Shown: positions 44,944 to 54,500 of the stretch, piece after piece
Numbering within the stretch: the first letter of the stretch is position 1
Layout: each line of letters starts with the position of its first letter
Assembly: GCF_900100175.1 (NCBI RefSeq)
Contig: NZ_FNEM01000007.1
Location: 1 to 64,000, forward strand
DNA length: 64,000 nt
Origin: Ferrimonas sediminum
GTDB lineage: Bacteria > Pseudomonadota > Gammaproteobacteria > Enterobacterales > Shewanellaceae
Direction: 5' to 3'
Made by a program: the position numbers and the translations under genes
The notes under the pieces: generated by a model
Told to the model about the DNA's origin: nothing
The model's database searches: none
Seen by the model: the letters and a program-made list of their open reading frames with translations, nothing else

Positions 44944-47280
44944 TTAGTGAGCACCACCGGCGTGCATCACGTCAATACCGTAGGTCTTGCCTTCGGCGTG
45001 ACAAGTCCCACAGGACTCGACCGGCAGATCCGCGCTGGTAGAAGGCTCACCCTCTACGTAAGAGCCGTTACTCTTGAAGTGCGCCAGCGCCGCCGGACTG
45101 GAGTGGGCGTGACAGGTTCGGCACGCTTCCGCTACAGGCGACAGGTAGCCGTCGTTGACACCATCAAAGTTCAGATCCACACCCAGAGCTCGCTTGCCGG
45201 ACGCCAGACCACCGTCGGCGGCAAACAGGGCGGTATCATCCTTGTGGCAGGCCACACAGCTGTTGGCCTGATCCGGATAGCCCTGAGTCTCCATGCTGCT
45301 GTCCAGATGGATGGCCGGGAAGCCACGGTTGTCGTCCCACAGACCGGTATGGAAGCGGTGGGCCACCGCAAACAGGTCACGAGTGTGGTAGCTCAGGCCA
45401 TCGATGGTCTTAAACACCGGATTACCATCGGCATCCACCTCGTCGGACTTGTACTCCACGGTAGAGTGGTAGGAACCGCCCCAGGTTTCATTGTGGCAGT
45501 TCATGCACTGGTCAAATTTGAGGTTACCGTAGTGCTTGGCGTTGGCCAGCGTATCGTGGCAGTTGTTGCACTTGGCTTCATCGGCAGTGATGCGATCCGG
45601 CTGGCTGAAACGGGACACCAGGGCATCGCTGCCGTCGGCGTTGGCCAGATTCCAGTAAGCCGTCGGCATAGTAATGGCGGTATAAGCCACTTCATACTGA
45701 GGTACAGGTTCGGCAGCATCGCGATCCACATAGCACTCCACCAACGCGCCGTCCTTACTGCACAGGGAGATACGGGAAGCCAGGTAGAGGCTCATGCTAT
45801 CCAGATTCAGGTCACCGGCCAGAGTCGCGGTGATCTCACCACCAGCGGCGGCATTACCGGACATCTCTACATAGCTGTTGTTGGTCACCGTACCCTCTTC
45901 ATCCACACTGCCCACCATCACGGTGGAGTAAGCTGGATTACCATCTTTGTCCAGCTTGGTGTAGGGCAGAAGGTCGAAGCCATCAGCAACGGCTTCACCA
46001 TCCTGAGTTACCGCCAGGGTCACCTGCAAGGTGTCATCATCGCCTTCGATGGCGCCTTCGGTGTACACCACATCCACGACTTGTGCCTCGATAGAAGCGG
46101 TTGCCTTGGTACGGTCACCCACGTTGTGGGCACTGCTCATCCACTCGGTGGTGTGACAGCCGCCACACGCCGCAGCGTCAATGCCGGCATGGGGCACCGC
46201 CAGCGAATCGTCATTTCTGAAGTCGATGTGGCAGGCCTGGCAGGCTTCGGCATAGACATTGGTCTGCCAGCTTGGCTCGCCATCGTGACACACGGTACAT
46301 TCGTTCAGCTCGGACGGGAACCCGATTTCACCGAACATCTCGTGGGCTTCGCCAGTCAGTTCTTTACCCAGAATGGTATGAAGCTTATGACCACCGTGGA
46401 TGGTATGCACCATGGGGCCAAAGTCAGCGTTCCAGCCGATGGCCGGATCGTCCTGGCCACCGCTCAGTGCCGGGTTATGACAGGCTACACAGTTTTCCAC
46501 TTTCTGATAATTGTGGTGGGCTTCAATGTTGGCAATGCGGCCATCCTGCTCGCCGTGGCACTGGATGCAGGCGGCGCTGCTGACGGTGTCTTTTTCAGAC
46601 TGTGCCAGCTCTCCGGTGGCCGGAATGTAGTCCAGCGGTGAGGAGAAGATCTTATCGGAAATCCCTTCACCGGCGGCATTGACGATGTTGTAAGCCCTCA
46701 TGAATACCCGATGCAGATCATCGGCACTGGCGGACGCCAGAATGACCGGCGCCGGCCCCTCATGGGTCCAGGTACCGGTGTAGGTACCCGGGTTGGCCTC
46801 GTCTTCCACCAGGGTGCAGGCATTCACCTCATTGCCCCAGGAGATGGTGGTGCCCTCTGGGGTACAGTACATGTAATAGCCGGCTTCATTGGCCATCACA
46901 TGGTTGACCCACTGCTTGGGCGCACCGCCCGCGTCGTTGGCCTGTTCGTTCAGCACGTACAGCGCCACCTTATCCATGCCAAGGAAGGGCACATCTTCCC
47001 CTTTGGCATTTTTGCCGGTCACGCTAAACGCGATGGAAAACGGCTGACCGGCCGCGATGGCCAGGTTTTCAGGCAGCAGAGTAATGGTCATCTCTGCAGC
47101 AGACTCAATGGTTTCGGCAAAGCTGCCCGCAGGCAAACCAGGCTCTCCCGGCTGACCCGGTTCACCAGGCTGCCCCGGAGCACCATCTTTACCATCGTCA
47201 CCATCACTGCAACCGGCCATCATCAAAGCCGATGCAATCAGCAGCGCCAACGGTGTTCTTTTTGTCATTCTCATCATCAT
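44944..47280 (-). CDS. Decaheme c-type cytochrome lipoprotein 2, OmcA/MtrC family
   Basis: A 778-residue lipoprotein (lipobox MAGC, Cys24) with ten CXXCH motifs (CIQCH, CVACH, CTVCH, CQACH, CGGCH, then CNNCH, CMNCH, CVACH, CRTCH, CGTCH) in the five-plus-five arrangement of OmcA/MtrC. A collagen-like Gly-X-Y stalk follows the lipid anchor (GKDGAPGQPGEPGQPGEPG). It should lie at the cell surface as a terminal metal or flavin reductase. It is close to the partial gene at 62007 (shared KNAKG, STPATGEL-like, SQPD blocks). Three leading ATGs follow GGAG; the third has the best spacing. It is divergent from two LysR genes. Confidence 0.94.
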   Translation of the reverse strand: MMMRMTKRTPLALLIASALMMAGCSDGDDGKDGAPGQPGEPGQPGEPGLPAGSFAETIESAAEMTITLLPENLAIAAGQPFSIAFSVTGKNAKGEDVPFLGMDKVALYVLNEQANDAGGAPKQWVNHVMANEAGYYMYCTPEGTTISWGNEVNACTLVEDEANPGTYTGTWTHEGPAPVILASASADDLHRVFMRAYNIVNAAGEGISDKIFSSPLDYIPATGELAQSEKDTVSSAACIQCHGEQDGRIANIEAHHNYQKVENCVACHNPALSGGQDDPAIGWNADFGPMVHTIHGGHKLHTILGKELTGEAHEMFGEIGFPSELNECTVCHDGEPSWQTNVYAEACQACHIDFRNDDSLAVPHAGIDAAACGGCHTTEWMSSAHNVGDRTKATASIEAQVVDVVYTEGAIEGDDDTLQVTLAVTQDGEAVADGFDLLPYTKLDKDGNPAYSTVMVGSVDEEGTVTNNSYVEMSGNAAAGGEITATLAGDLNLDSMSLYLASRISLCSKDGALVECYVDRDAAEPVPQYEVAYTAITMPTAYWNLANADGSDALVSRFSQPDRITADEAKCNNCHDTLANAKHYGNLKFDQCMNCHNETWGGSYHSTVEYKSDEVDADGNPVFKTIDGLSYHTRDLFAVAHRFHTGLWDDNRGFPAIHLDSSMETQGYPDQANSCVACHKDDTALFAADGGLASGKRALGVDLNFDGVNDGYLSPVAEACRTCHAHSSPAALAHFKSNGSYVEGEPSTSADLPVESCGTCHAEGKTYGIDVMHAGGAH

Positions 47281-47800
47281 TTCTCCAAAAATGGAATTCG
47301 CCCTCTAAGTGGCTGGAATAAATACTATTTGAAGTAACTAAACGATGAATTTGAACTGAGTCACTGTATTACAAAACAGCAACCAGGCCGCAGAAAAACC
47401 AAGAAACAGCTAGGATTCAGCGTGATACACCAAATCCAACGGTGTTATCGAAATGTATAATGCAAAGCCGATGCAACTTTGGAGAATACACTCAGGTTGC
47501 GACGCTTGCATTTATGAAACCTATTTTCAGCAATTCTGCCTGAGTGATTGGGGAACATTAAATATTAATGCAATTCGAGAAAGCCTCAACTGGTTGCATT
47601 AATGACTAATAAGGCGACAGAAATAATGAAATAAGTGACACTACTATCAATAAATTTGTATTTATCGCTACAGCCTAGCCGTTTTCGAGTGAATAAGAAT
47701 AAACTTGCTGCATTAATTCTTGCTAATTCTGTGATTCTAATCAGACACCTGATTCACTCGATAACGTATAGTGCGATAAAAAGTGGGGTGAATCTAGGCG
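47281..47800. promoter_or_regulatory. 520-base divergent control region with repeated TTGCATTAAT sites
   Basis: ATTAATGCAA (47564-47573) and TTGCATTAAT (47594-47603) form a perfect 10-base inverted repeat 20 bases apart. Related copies occur at 47506-47515 (TTGCATTTAT), 47708-47717 (CTGCATTAAT) and 47456-47465 (TATAATGCAA). It is markedly AT-rich, has no coding potential, and lies between the decaheme gene and the LysR pair. It is probably an operator array. Confidence 0.55.
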
Positions 47801-48775
47801 ATGGACAAATTACGAGACATCAACATTTTCTCTTTTCAGGTCTTCGTACTTGTATACGAGTCACTGAATTCTCTAAGTGTGGCTCAGACACTGAATGTAC
47901 CTGCATCCAAAATAAGCCGCTGTCTAAATAGCTTACGCCATGCCTTGGACGATCCTCTGTTCCATCGCAAACAATATGGCTTTGAGCCCAGTGAGATGGC
48001 TACGCGCATCTACCCAGAGATGAAACGGGTGCTGGAATTTGCCGGGCAGGCCTGCAACCTCGGCCAGGAAGAGAATAACCGCCTAAAGCAAGAGATTGTT
48101 ATCGCCTGCCCCACCGGCTTATGTATCAAGCTGGCGCAATACCTTCAGGCAAGTGCAAATGAGAATAATCAGCATTTTACTTTTAATGTAAAGCCGATCA
48201 CCCATCACGTTGACTCTGAAATTCAGCAGGGGGATATTGATGTTGCCATCAGCTTTGAGAGCTCTACAGCGGAAAGTGTGCGCAGTCAGTTTATTACCGA
48301 AGGCAATGCTTTGTTTGTCGTTGGCAACCATCAACACCCGATCTGGCAGCGCAGTATTCAGCCACAATTAAAAGAGATCATTGATTATCCGTTTATTGTC
48401 ACCGATTGCCCGGCCTTTAACGACCGCATTGATCCTCTGGAAGTGTACGCCAATGACATCGGTCGCCACCTGACGATTGAAACCAAAGTCAGCGGCCTCA
48501 CCGAGTTGGCCGACCAGCTGGAAACCAGCCACGGGTTGACCTTTATCGGCCAGAAATTCGCAGCTGAATTTATGGATCGCCTCAGCGACATCAGCATTCG
48601 CCGTCTGCCTCAGGATCAATTCGACCTGCTACACCAGCGTATGGGCGTGCCAAACTATTACCTGCTCAGCCCCACTAGGCAACAGCAGATGCCAGAATGG
48701 CTGCTGTCCTGCATCGAGCAATTCATCATTAACTCCGTGGTGCTGCCGCCGATTGAATCCAAGGATTACCCATGA
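47801..48775 (+). CDS. LysR-type regulator, first of a coupled pair
   Basis: A 324-residue LTTR with a standard winged helix (INIFSFQVFVLVYESLNSLSVAQTL, SKISRCLNSLRHALDDPLFHRK) and a full effector domain. Its stop overlaps the ATG of the next LysR gene by four bases (ATGA), so translation is coupled. Its HTH resembles the first HTH of the tandem-HTH protein at 22677 (both have VYE.LN and R.ALGDPLF-like blocks). It is divergent from decaheme gene 2. Confidence 0.9.
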   Translation: MDKLRDINIFSFQVFVLVYESLNSLSVAQTLNVPASKISRCLNSLRHALDDPLFHRKQYGFEPSEMATRIYPEMKRVLEFAGQACNLGQEENNRLKQEIVIACPTGLCIKLAQYLQASANENNQHFTFNVKPITHHVDSEIQQGDIDVAISFESSTAESVRSQFITEGNALFVVGNHQHPIWQRSIQPQLKEIIDYPFIVTDCPAFNDRIDPLEVYANDIGRHLTIETKVSGLTELADQLETSHGLTFIGQKFAAEFMDRLSDISIRRLPQDQFDLLHQRMGVPNYYLLSPTRQQQMPEWLLSCIEQFIINSVVLPPIESKDYP

Positions 48776-49740
48776 CCAGCGTCAATATCGACAAATTGAA
48801 AGACATCAACCTGTTTGTCATTCGCGCCTTCTGTCTGGTGTACCAACATGGTAACTCCATCGCCGTGGCTGGCATTCTGGATGTGCCACCATCGAAAATC
48901 AGTCGCAGCCTCAATGCACTGAGGCAGTCCTTCTCCGACCAACTGTTCATTCGTCGTCAGCACGGCTTTGAACCTACGCCTCTGGCAGACAACCTGTACC
49001 CCATCCTCAGCAGGCTACTAGGCGAATCGGAGGAGATCGCCGCCATCGGCCACTTCAAAGAGATGGACCACCACAATAACCTGCACATCATTACCCCACC
49101 GCAGTTGGCCATCAACCTGATTCACAGCGTGCGCTGTGCCGCCGAAAACAATAACGATCCTCACAGTATTCATCTGAAACTGTTCAACGACTCCACCCTG
49201 GATGAACTGGCCTCCAACCGCGCCGATGCGGTGATCAGTTTTACCCCGGCCGAGCGCGAAGGGATCCTGTCCAAAGCCATCGCCACCCCAAAGAAGGTGT
49301 ATCTGGTCGCCCGTGAGGGGCACCCTATCTGGGACAACCCCAGCCTGGAGCAAATTGCCAGCTACCCCCATATCTTGTACGGCAACGCCTGTTACCCTAA
49401 CAGCCAGTCACCGATGAAGTTTTACTGCAAGCGCAAGGGCATCCCCTTCCAACTGGACTCCATCGCCTCCGACATGGCTGCCATGTCCAACTCGCTGCTG
49501 GAATCGGATGCAATCTCTCTACTGGCATTCAGCTCTTGTGCCAGTTTCTTTCGGGACCTGAAAGGCATTCAGGCGATTCAGTTGAGTTCCCGCCAGTTTG
49601 AAGAGCTGATCAGTTTTAAAACCCCTAAGACCGTTTACCTGTGGCTTAAGCACGATCAGGATGGTCGGGTATCCACCCCCATCTGGCTACAAAAAAGCCT
49701 GGAGCAGCACATTCTTAATTCTCTGGGCCAGGCCGGTTAG
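48772..49740 (+). CDS. LysR-type regulator, second of a coupled pair
   Basis: A 322-residue LTTR (HTH region INLFVIRAFCLVYQHGNSIAVAGIL, SKISRSLNALRQSF). Its effector domain is clearly related to that of the tandem-HTH regulator at 22677: both have REGILSK, YLVARE(G/D)HP.W, and a C-terminal YLWLK.D..GR..TP.WLQ. It likely works with the preceding LTTR, possibly as a hetero-oligomer, on the TTGCATTAAT sites. Confidence 0.9.
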   Translation: MTSVNIDKLKDINLFVIRAFCLVYQHGNSIAVAGILDVPPSKISRSLNALRQSFSDQLFIRRQHGFEPTPLADNLYPILSRLLGESEEIAAIGHFKEMDHHNNLHIITPPQLAINLIHSVRCAAENNNDPHSIHLKLFNDSTLDELASNRADAVISFTPAEREGILSKAIATPKKVYLVAREGHPIWDNPSLEQIASYPHILYGNACYPNSQSPMKFYCKRKGIPFQLDSIASDMAAMSNSLLESDAISLLAFSSCASFFRDLKGIQAIQLSSRQFEELISFKTPKTVYLWLKHDQDGRVSTPIWLQKSLEQHILNSLGQAG

Positions 49741-50012
49741 AACATCCACGCGCCGGGGCACCCCCACAGCCCCGGAGTATGACTCCAAGTTCAATGACAG
49801 ACTGCAGATAACCGCTGAGCAGAGGTCGAGTATCAGGCAGTAACGGACGATGGCCGACATTCAGTGACTGTCTCTCCTCGCCCCTGCCCCCGAAATCGGC
49901 CTGTGACCGACTCGACCCGCACTCGCCAGCACAACCACGACAGCGACGGTGTTCTGCTGCCGTCATCGCCCCTATACTGGTAAACCAAGCAGAACAATCA
50001 TAAGAGGGAACG

Positions 50013-50936
50013 ATGACCGATTCACGCGCCTACCCCATTGGTCGCCCCCACACCCCGTGGAGCGACGCCGATAAAGCGGCCTGGCGTGCCCGAGCACAGA
50101 TTCAGCGCAGCTACCAAACTGAGGTGGTCAGCGCCATTCGCGCACTGGCCAATCGCTTCGAACTGTTGCAATACGGCGCCCTGTCTTACGACACCGAACG
50201 CTACCCGCTGCTGGCCCTGAAAAGCCACGACTGGCAGCCACACAAACCAACGGTACTTATCAGCGGAGGCGTCCATGGCTACGAAACCAGTGGTGTCCAT
50301 GGCGCCCTGGCGTTTGCCGCCAGCCGGGCACAGGACTATCAGGCCCGCTTCAACCTGATCATTGCCCCCTGCGTCAGCCCCTGGGGCTATGAAACCATCA
50401 ACCGCTGGAACCCCAATGCGGTGGATCCCAATCGTTCTTTCTATCCGGACAGCCCGGCGCAAGAGTCGGCGTCGCTGATGCGGCTGGTTGACTCCCTGCA
50501 GATCGAGTTGCTGGCCCACATCGACCTCCATGAAACCACCGACACCGATGAGCTGGAGTTTCGTCCGGCGCTGGCCGCCCGGGATGGGATCGAGTACGTG
50601 AAAGGCACCATTCCCGATGGCTTCTATCTGGTGGGGGACAGCGACAAACCCGAGCCGGAATTTCAGTCTGCCATGATCGCCGCAGTACGTCAGGTGACCC
50701 ACATCGCCCCCGCCGACAGCGACGGCAATATCATCGGCTCGCCGGTGCAACAAACCGGGGTCATCAACTACCCCACCAAGAAGCTGGGCCTGTGTGCCGG
50801 CCTCAGTGATGCCCCCTTTGTCACCACCACCGAGGTGTACCCGGACAGCCCCACGGCCACGGCTGAGCAGTGCAACCAGGCCCAGGTCGCGGCGATCTGC
50901 GGGGGCCTGGAGTACATCAGCAACCGCAATAATTAA
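50013..50936 (+). CDS. M14-family metallocarboxypeptidase-like protein
   Basis: A 307-residue protein with the zinc-site motifs of M14 peptidases: GGVHGYETSG (HxxE), the substrate-region NAVDPNRSF, the third ligand in AHIDLHETTDTDE, and Glu in TTTEVYPDS. No signal peptide is visible, so it may act in the cytosol on small peptides or amidated compounds. The ATG follows AGAGGGAAC. A small hairpin (GGCCGC/GCGGCC, 50955-50971) follows. Confidence 0.83.
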   Translation: MTDSRAYPIGRPHTPWSDADKAAWRARAQIQRSYQTEVVSAIRALANRFELLQYGALSYDTERYPLLALKSHDWQPHKPTVLISGGVHGYETSGVHGALAFAASRAQDYQARFNLIIAPCVSPWGYETINRWNPNAVDPNRSFYPDSPAQESASLMRLVDSLQIELLAHIDLHETTDTDELEFRPALAARDGIEYVKGTIPDGFYLVGDSDKPEPEFQSAMIAAVRQVTHIAPADSDGNIIGSPVQQTGVINYPTKKLGLCAGLSDAPFVTTTEVYPDSPTATAEQCNQAQVAAICGGLEYISNRNN

Positions 50937-51001
50937 CCCCGCACAAACCAGCCAGGCCGCGCGATGCGGCCTTGTTAACGTCTGCGGTACCGGTCAGTGC
51001 C

Positions 51002-51934
51002 TTAGTGAAGCGTCACCTGGTAAAGCTGCTGGGCAAACTGCTGCTCCAGGCCATCTAGCCACTCATAGCGTTTGTTGTACAACCGCCGTTTGCTGCGCTT
51101 AAGACTGGCGGTATCTTTTCGTACCGGCGTCAGCGGCAGCTGGAAGAGATGCGCATTCACTGGCTCGCCACCATGTTCCAGCCACTGGGCGTCGTAATCA
51201 AAACGTACCGCATTGCGCTTGCGGCCGATGTAGCGGGGAGACTGGTAGATGTGGCCCTTGTTGGTCACTGCGTAGACCTTCGCTAACCCCAGCTGCCGAG
51301 CCAGCATTAACGCCAGCTCCACCACCAGCGACTTGGGCCTCAGGCCGTGCATCCCCCTGGTCAGTGCCCGAATCACCTGTTCGCGGTTCTCAACCCGGTT
51401 GGTGGGCCCCTGAACCGCCCCGATGTACATAGCCCCGCCATCGCGCTCGGACAAGCTGAAACTGATGGTGAACACCCGCTGACCGAGGCGGTTTTTCACG
51501 CTCAGCCCCAGGCCCCCCTCCTTATTCAGCCCCTGATCCAGATAGATCTCATAGGACTGCGCCTCGTTATCCTGAACCTCCAGCAACTTAATGCCATGGC
51601 CGGTATAGATCGCTGCCACCCGAGGCCCAAAGCGCTGCAACAAACACTGGTGGTGGCCATTGATCTCGTCGATACGGCGCTCTTTATCCCATCCAATACA
51701 CACATAGGGGCGAAACGGCTTACGCACCACCCTGGGATTAATTTGCAGCACCGGCTGCAGACATTCGGCATCCAATACCCGGGTAACCCGGGCAATGTCC
51801 CGAGCATGCAGGTTGCTCCAGACCAGGGTTGACGCGATGCGGAACCGCCGCTTCAGGCCCTGGTGTTTTCGGTTCAGTGATCGCGAGAGCCACAATAACG
51901 CCTTTTGATTTTCCACTCGTTCTCTGATGGACAC
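51002..51934 (-). CDS. VirK/YbjX family protein (DUF535)
   Basis: A 310-residue protein matching the VirK/YbjX family, with FTISFSLSERDGGAMYIGAVQGP and HGLRPKSLVVELALMLARQLG as clear family blocks. YbjX and VirK have been linked to envelope stress and virulence; the biochemical role is unknown. It converges on the M14 peptidase gene. Confidence 0.85.
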   Translation of the reverse strand: MSIRERVENQKALLWLSRSLNRKHQGLKRRFRIASTLVWSNLHARDIARVTRVLDAECLQPVLQINPRVVRKPFRPYVCIGWDKERRIDEINGHHQCLLQRFGPRVAAIYTGHGIKLLEVQDNEAQSYEIYLDQGLNKEGGLGLSVKNRLGQRVFTISFSLSERDGGAMYIGAVQGPTNRVENREQVIRALTRGMHGLRPKSLVVELALMLARQLGLAKVYAVTNKGHIYQSPRYIGRKRNAVRFDYDAQWLEHGGEPVNAHLFQLPLTPVRKDTASLKRSKRRLYNKRYEWLDGLEQQFAQQLYQVTLH

Positions 51935-52172
51935 CCTTACCCCTTAGCTTGCGAAACAGGAAAAACAACGGCGCTAGGGTAGGAGAAAGGAGGGGAGTGA
52001 AAACGTGATCCTGCGTCAGCGGTTAAGGGTGCTGACACAGGCTGACGAAAATCCTGACAACCGCTTACAGCAAACGGCTTGAATGGCGATGAATCAGGCA
52101 GAAAAACGCCATGCGCCAATAATCACATCGACGCACAACCACACCGTTGCCACAGCAAAGGTGCATCCCCGC

Positions 52173-52970
52173 TCAGGTCGACTTCAGAAAATGCTGAATG
52201 CGTTCCTGATACAGCTTGTCCAGCGCCTCGGTCACCGTCAGGGTGTCGTCACGATCAAGGTAGCGGTGCACCGCATTAACCACATAGCGACGGGACTGGC
52301 CATGCTGCTTGGCAAAGGCCGCACAGTGACGGTTGATCTCCCGCTCCGACAACTGCTGCTGCTGTTGCTGCTGAAACGCCAGGATCACCGCATCCAGGTT
52401 GTGGTTGTGCTTGGCCAGGCCTTCCGCCAGCTGGCCCTGTTTAATGCCGTAGGTACGACTGGCGTACACCAGCGCGGCCTTCAGACTGTCGAAACGCTCA
52501 CCAAACACCCGTACCGGCTGCGGCTGCAACTGGGCAACCTCGATGCGGCTCCCCTCAAGCTCATAGGCATAACCGGGGTACCTACTGCGCCGATGGGCCT
52601 CCTCGCCGAGAGTCAGACCGGCGACGATGCTGTGCTTGAGCGAGCGATCCAGCTCCGCCACCTCATCCGGATTCCAGCGAAGATAGACATTGATGGCTTG
52701 CTTGTATTTGTTGGCCAGCCTGGCCTGAACCACATCCCGGCGCTGCAGCAACAGTCCCATGGTGCAGCCCTTCAACAGGGTCAGGCACTCCTTGCAGGCG
52801 GGCACCTGCAGGTTGTCGGCGGCCTGTTGATGATCCGCAAAGGCGTACCAGTGATCTCGGGGAGGGGCGAAATCCGATTCGGTGGCGATGCAGCCGCAAT
52901 AGAAGCAGGTGTGAAAATGCGCGTCATCGGCGGCGCGCATAATGCGATAACGCGGTTCCAGTTCAGTCAT
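52173..52970 (-). CDS. Uncharacterised protein with N-terminal CXXC/CXXC site and poly-Gln
   Basis: A 265-residue protein I cannot assign. Residues about 20-65 have FHTCFYCGCI and, some 35 residues later, CKECL, a likely zinc site reminiscent of HNH-type folds. A run of seven Gln (LAFQQQQQQQLSE) lies in the middle of the second half, encoded by a CTG-rich tract at 52353-52373. It is probably cytosolic. Divergent neighbours give no hint. Confidence 0.6.
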   Translation of the reverse strand: MTELEPRYRIMRAADDAHFHTCFYCGCIATESDFAPPRDHWYAFADHQQAADNLQVPACKECLTLLKGCTMGLLLQRRDVVQARLANKYKQAINVYLRWNPDEVAELDRSLKHSIVAGLTLGEEAHRRSRYPGYAYELEGSRIEVAQLQPQPVRVFGERFDSLKAALVYASRTYGIKQGQLAEGLAKHNHNLDAVILAFQQQQQQQLSEREINRHCAAFAKQHGQSRRYVVNAVHRYLDRDDTLTVTEALDKLYQERIQHFLKST

Positions 52971-53205
52971 TCACGCTCTTATTGAGGCTCAAGGGCAAGG
53001 GCGATTATTCTAGCCCAGAAGCCGTCCGCTTATCGACCCCGGGCATCCCGGCAAACAGAATCACGCCCGGGGGCCCCATGTTCTGGCAAGGGCAGCACGA
53101 CTCAAAGGCCGGGGCGCCGCTCGACACCATGCCGCTGTCGGTCACTCGGTTTGGCAACGAGCCGAAGCCGTCGTTACCGCACTCCCCGGCCATCAACAGC
53201 GGCGG

Positions 53206-53436
53206 CTAGGACTGCACCGCCCTGTTGTGTCGGCGGGCCTTGAGCATCTGCGCCAGGTTGATCAACACACAGGCGCCGTTCATCAACGTCACCGGGTAGG
53301 CCTCGATGGCCAGACCGTATCCGGCCATGATCAGGCACCCCAGTGAATTAAAGGTCCGGAGAAAGTACACATTGGCCGACAGCAATGACACCGTAATCAG
53401 CGCCGACCCCAGATACCCCATCAACTCAACAGTCAC
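53206..53436 (-). CDS. Small inner-membrane protein, YgjV-like
   Basis: A 76-residue protein with three hydrophobic segments (MGYLGSALITVSLLSANVYFL, LGCLIMAGYGLAIEAYPV, MNGACVLINLAQML). It is of the same kind as the one at 34825. Function unknown. Monocistronic. Confidence 0.65.
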   Translation of the reverse strand: MTVELMGYLGSALITVSLLSANVYFLRTFNSLGCLIMAGYGLAIEAYPVTLMNGACVLINLAQMLKARRHNRAVQS

Positions 53437-53521
53437 AACAAGCCTCCTTAATTATGGCGTGGGCAAAACGCAAAGGAGGCCACCGTGATCACCACCACGT
53501 GAGACCTCCCGCGCCGAATCA

Positions 53522-54301
53522 CTACAGCTTCAGGCCGGCCTGATGCAGGCGATACAGGGTTTCCAGGGCGATCTGGGTCTCCAGCTCGATTCCCTCCTCC
53601 AGCGGAAGGTTGCGTTTGCCCCAGAGGTTTTCACCGCGCTTATGATTGGCCGCCGCCGCACAGATGGTCGCCCCTCTGAGGCCTCGCCGGTGACAGACGG
53701 TAAACAGCGCCGAGGACTCCATCTCGATGTTCTTCAAACCCAGATCGATCAGTTTCTGAATCCACTCCGGACTTTCACCATAGAAAGAGTCGTCGGTGGA
53801 GGTGATACCCCAATGCACCTTGGCCGTCTTATCGTTGCAGTACTCCTTGGCCACCGATATCAGCTCCGAGGTCACCTCCAGATCGGCGATGGCCGGAAAG
53901 TTATCCGGCACGTAGAATTTTGAGGTACCCTCATTTTTCATCGCCCCGGTGGTCACCACCAGATCGCCAATGTCGATCTCATCCTGCAGGGCCGCGCAGC
54001 TGCCCAGGCGGATAAAGACTTTGGCGCCGATGTTGGCCAGCTCCTCGGCGGCAATGGCGGTAGAGGGGCAGCCCATGCCGGTGGAGGTGACGGAGATGCG
54101 AACCCCTTTGTAAAAGCCGGTATAGGTTTTGTGTTCCCGTTTGTGTGCCACCAGCTCGGCGTCATCTAAGTATTTAGCGATAATGTCGGTGCGAAAGGGG
54201 TCGCCGGGCAACAACACATATTCGGCCACGTCGCCATCAACCATACCGATGTGGTACTGGCGAATCCCCTTGGTTTTTTCATCTTTGTTTACAACAGTCA
54301 T
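53522..54301 (-). CDS. udp: Uridine phosphorylase
   Basis: A 259-residue PNP/UDP-family enzyme, splitting uridine into uracil and ribose-1-phosphate. YVLLPGDPFRTDIIA (phosphate site), RISVTSTGMGCPS, RLGSCAALQ, IEMESSALFTV (ribose-binding Glu-Met-Glu) and the C-terminal domain all match uridine phosphorylase. The ATG at 54301 with CGAGGG upstream gives the normal length; the frame runs further 5' (to 54511) without homology. It complements the nucleoside importer at 6.7-11.5 kb. Confidence 0.9.
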   Translation of the reverse strand: MTVVNKDEKTKGIRQYHIGMVDGDVAEYVLLPGDPFRTDIIAKYLDDAELVAHKREHKTYTGFYKGVRISVTSTGMGCPSTAIAAEELANIGAKVFIRLGSCAALQDEIDIGDLVVTTGAMKNEGTSKFYVPDNFPAIADLEVTSELISVAKEYCNDKTAKVHWGITSTDDSFYGESPEWIQKLIDLGLKNIEMESSALFTVCHRRGLRGATICAAAANHKRGENLWGKRNLPLEEGIELETQIALETLYRLHQAGLKL

Positions 54302-54455
54302 AACAGCCCTCGTCGTCATCTGATGACCTCTGTGCGGTCTCATTCGGCCAGGGCGTCCCGAGACCCCTCGCCTGCCAAAAAACGCCCTCATCTTAGCGCC
54401 GCCCCCCAGGGCCACACAGATCCAGACGGAAAAGCTGCTTTTCCTGCTGAGAAAA

Positions 54456-54480
54456 CAAAAAAAAGGAGCCCTCAGGCTCC
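54456..54480 (-). terminator. Terminator of the LysR gene at 54501
   Basis: On the minus strand GGAGCC, TGAG loop, GGCTCC, then eight T residues. Confidence 0.92.
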
Positions 54481-54500
54481 CTGTTGCAATCCCCCAATCC

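Noticed and set aside
44719-46641. 640-codon plus-strand open frame opposite decaheme gene 2
   Set aside because: The minus strand has ten haem motifs and a lipobox; the plus-strand translation has no recognisable features.
52982-53209. 75-codon plus-strand open frame between two minus-strand genes
   Set aside because: No start context, no domain, and matching open frames on the other strand point to composition bias.
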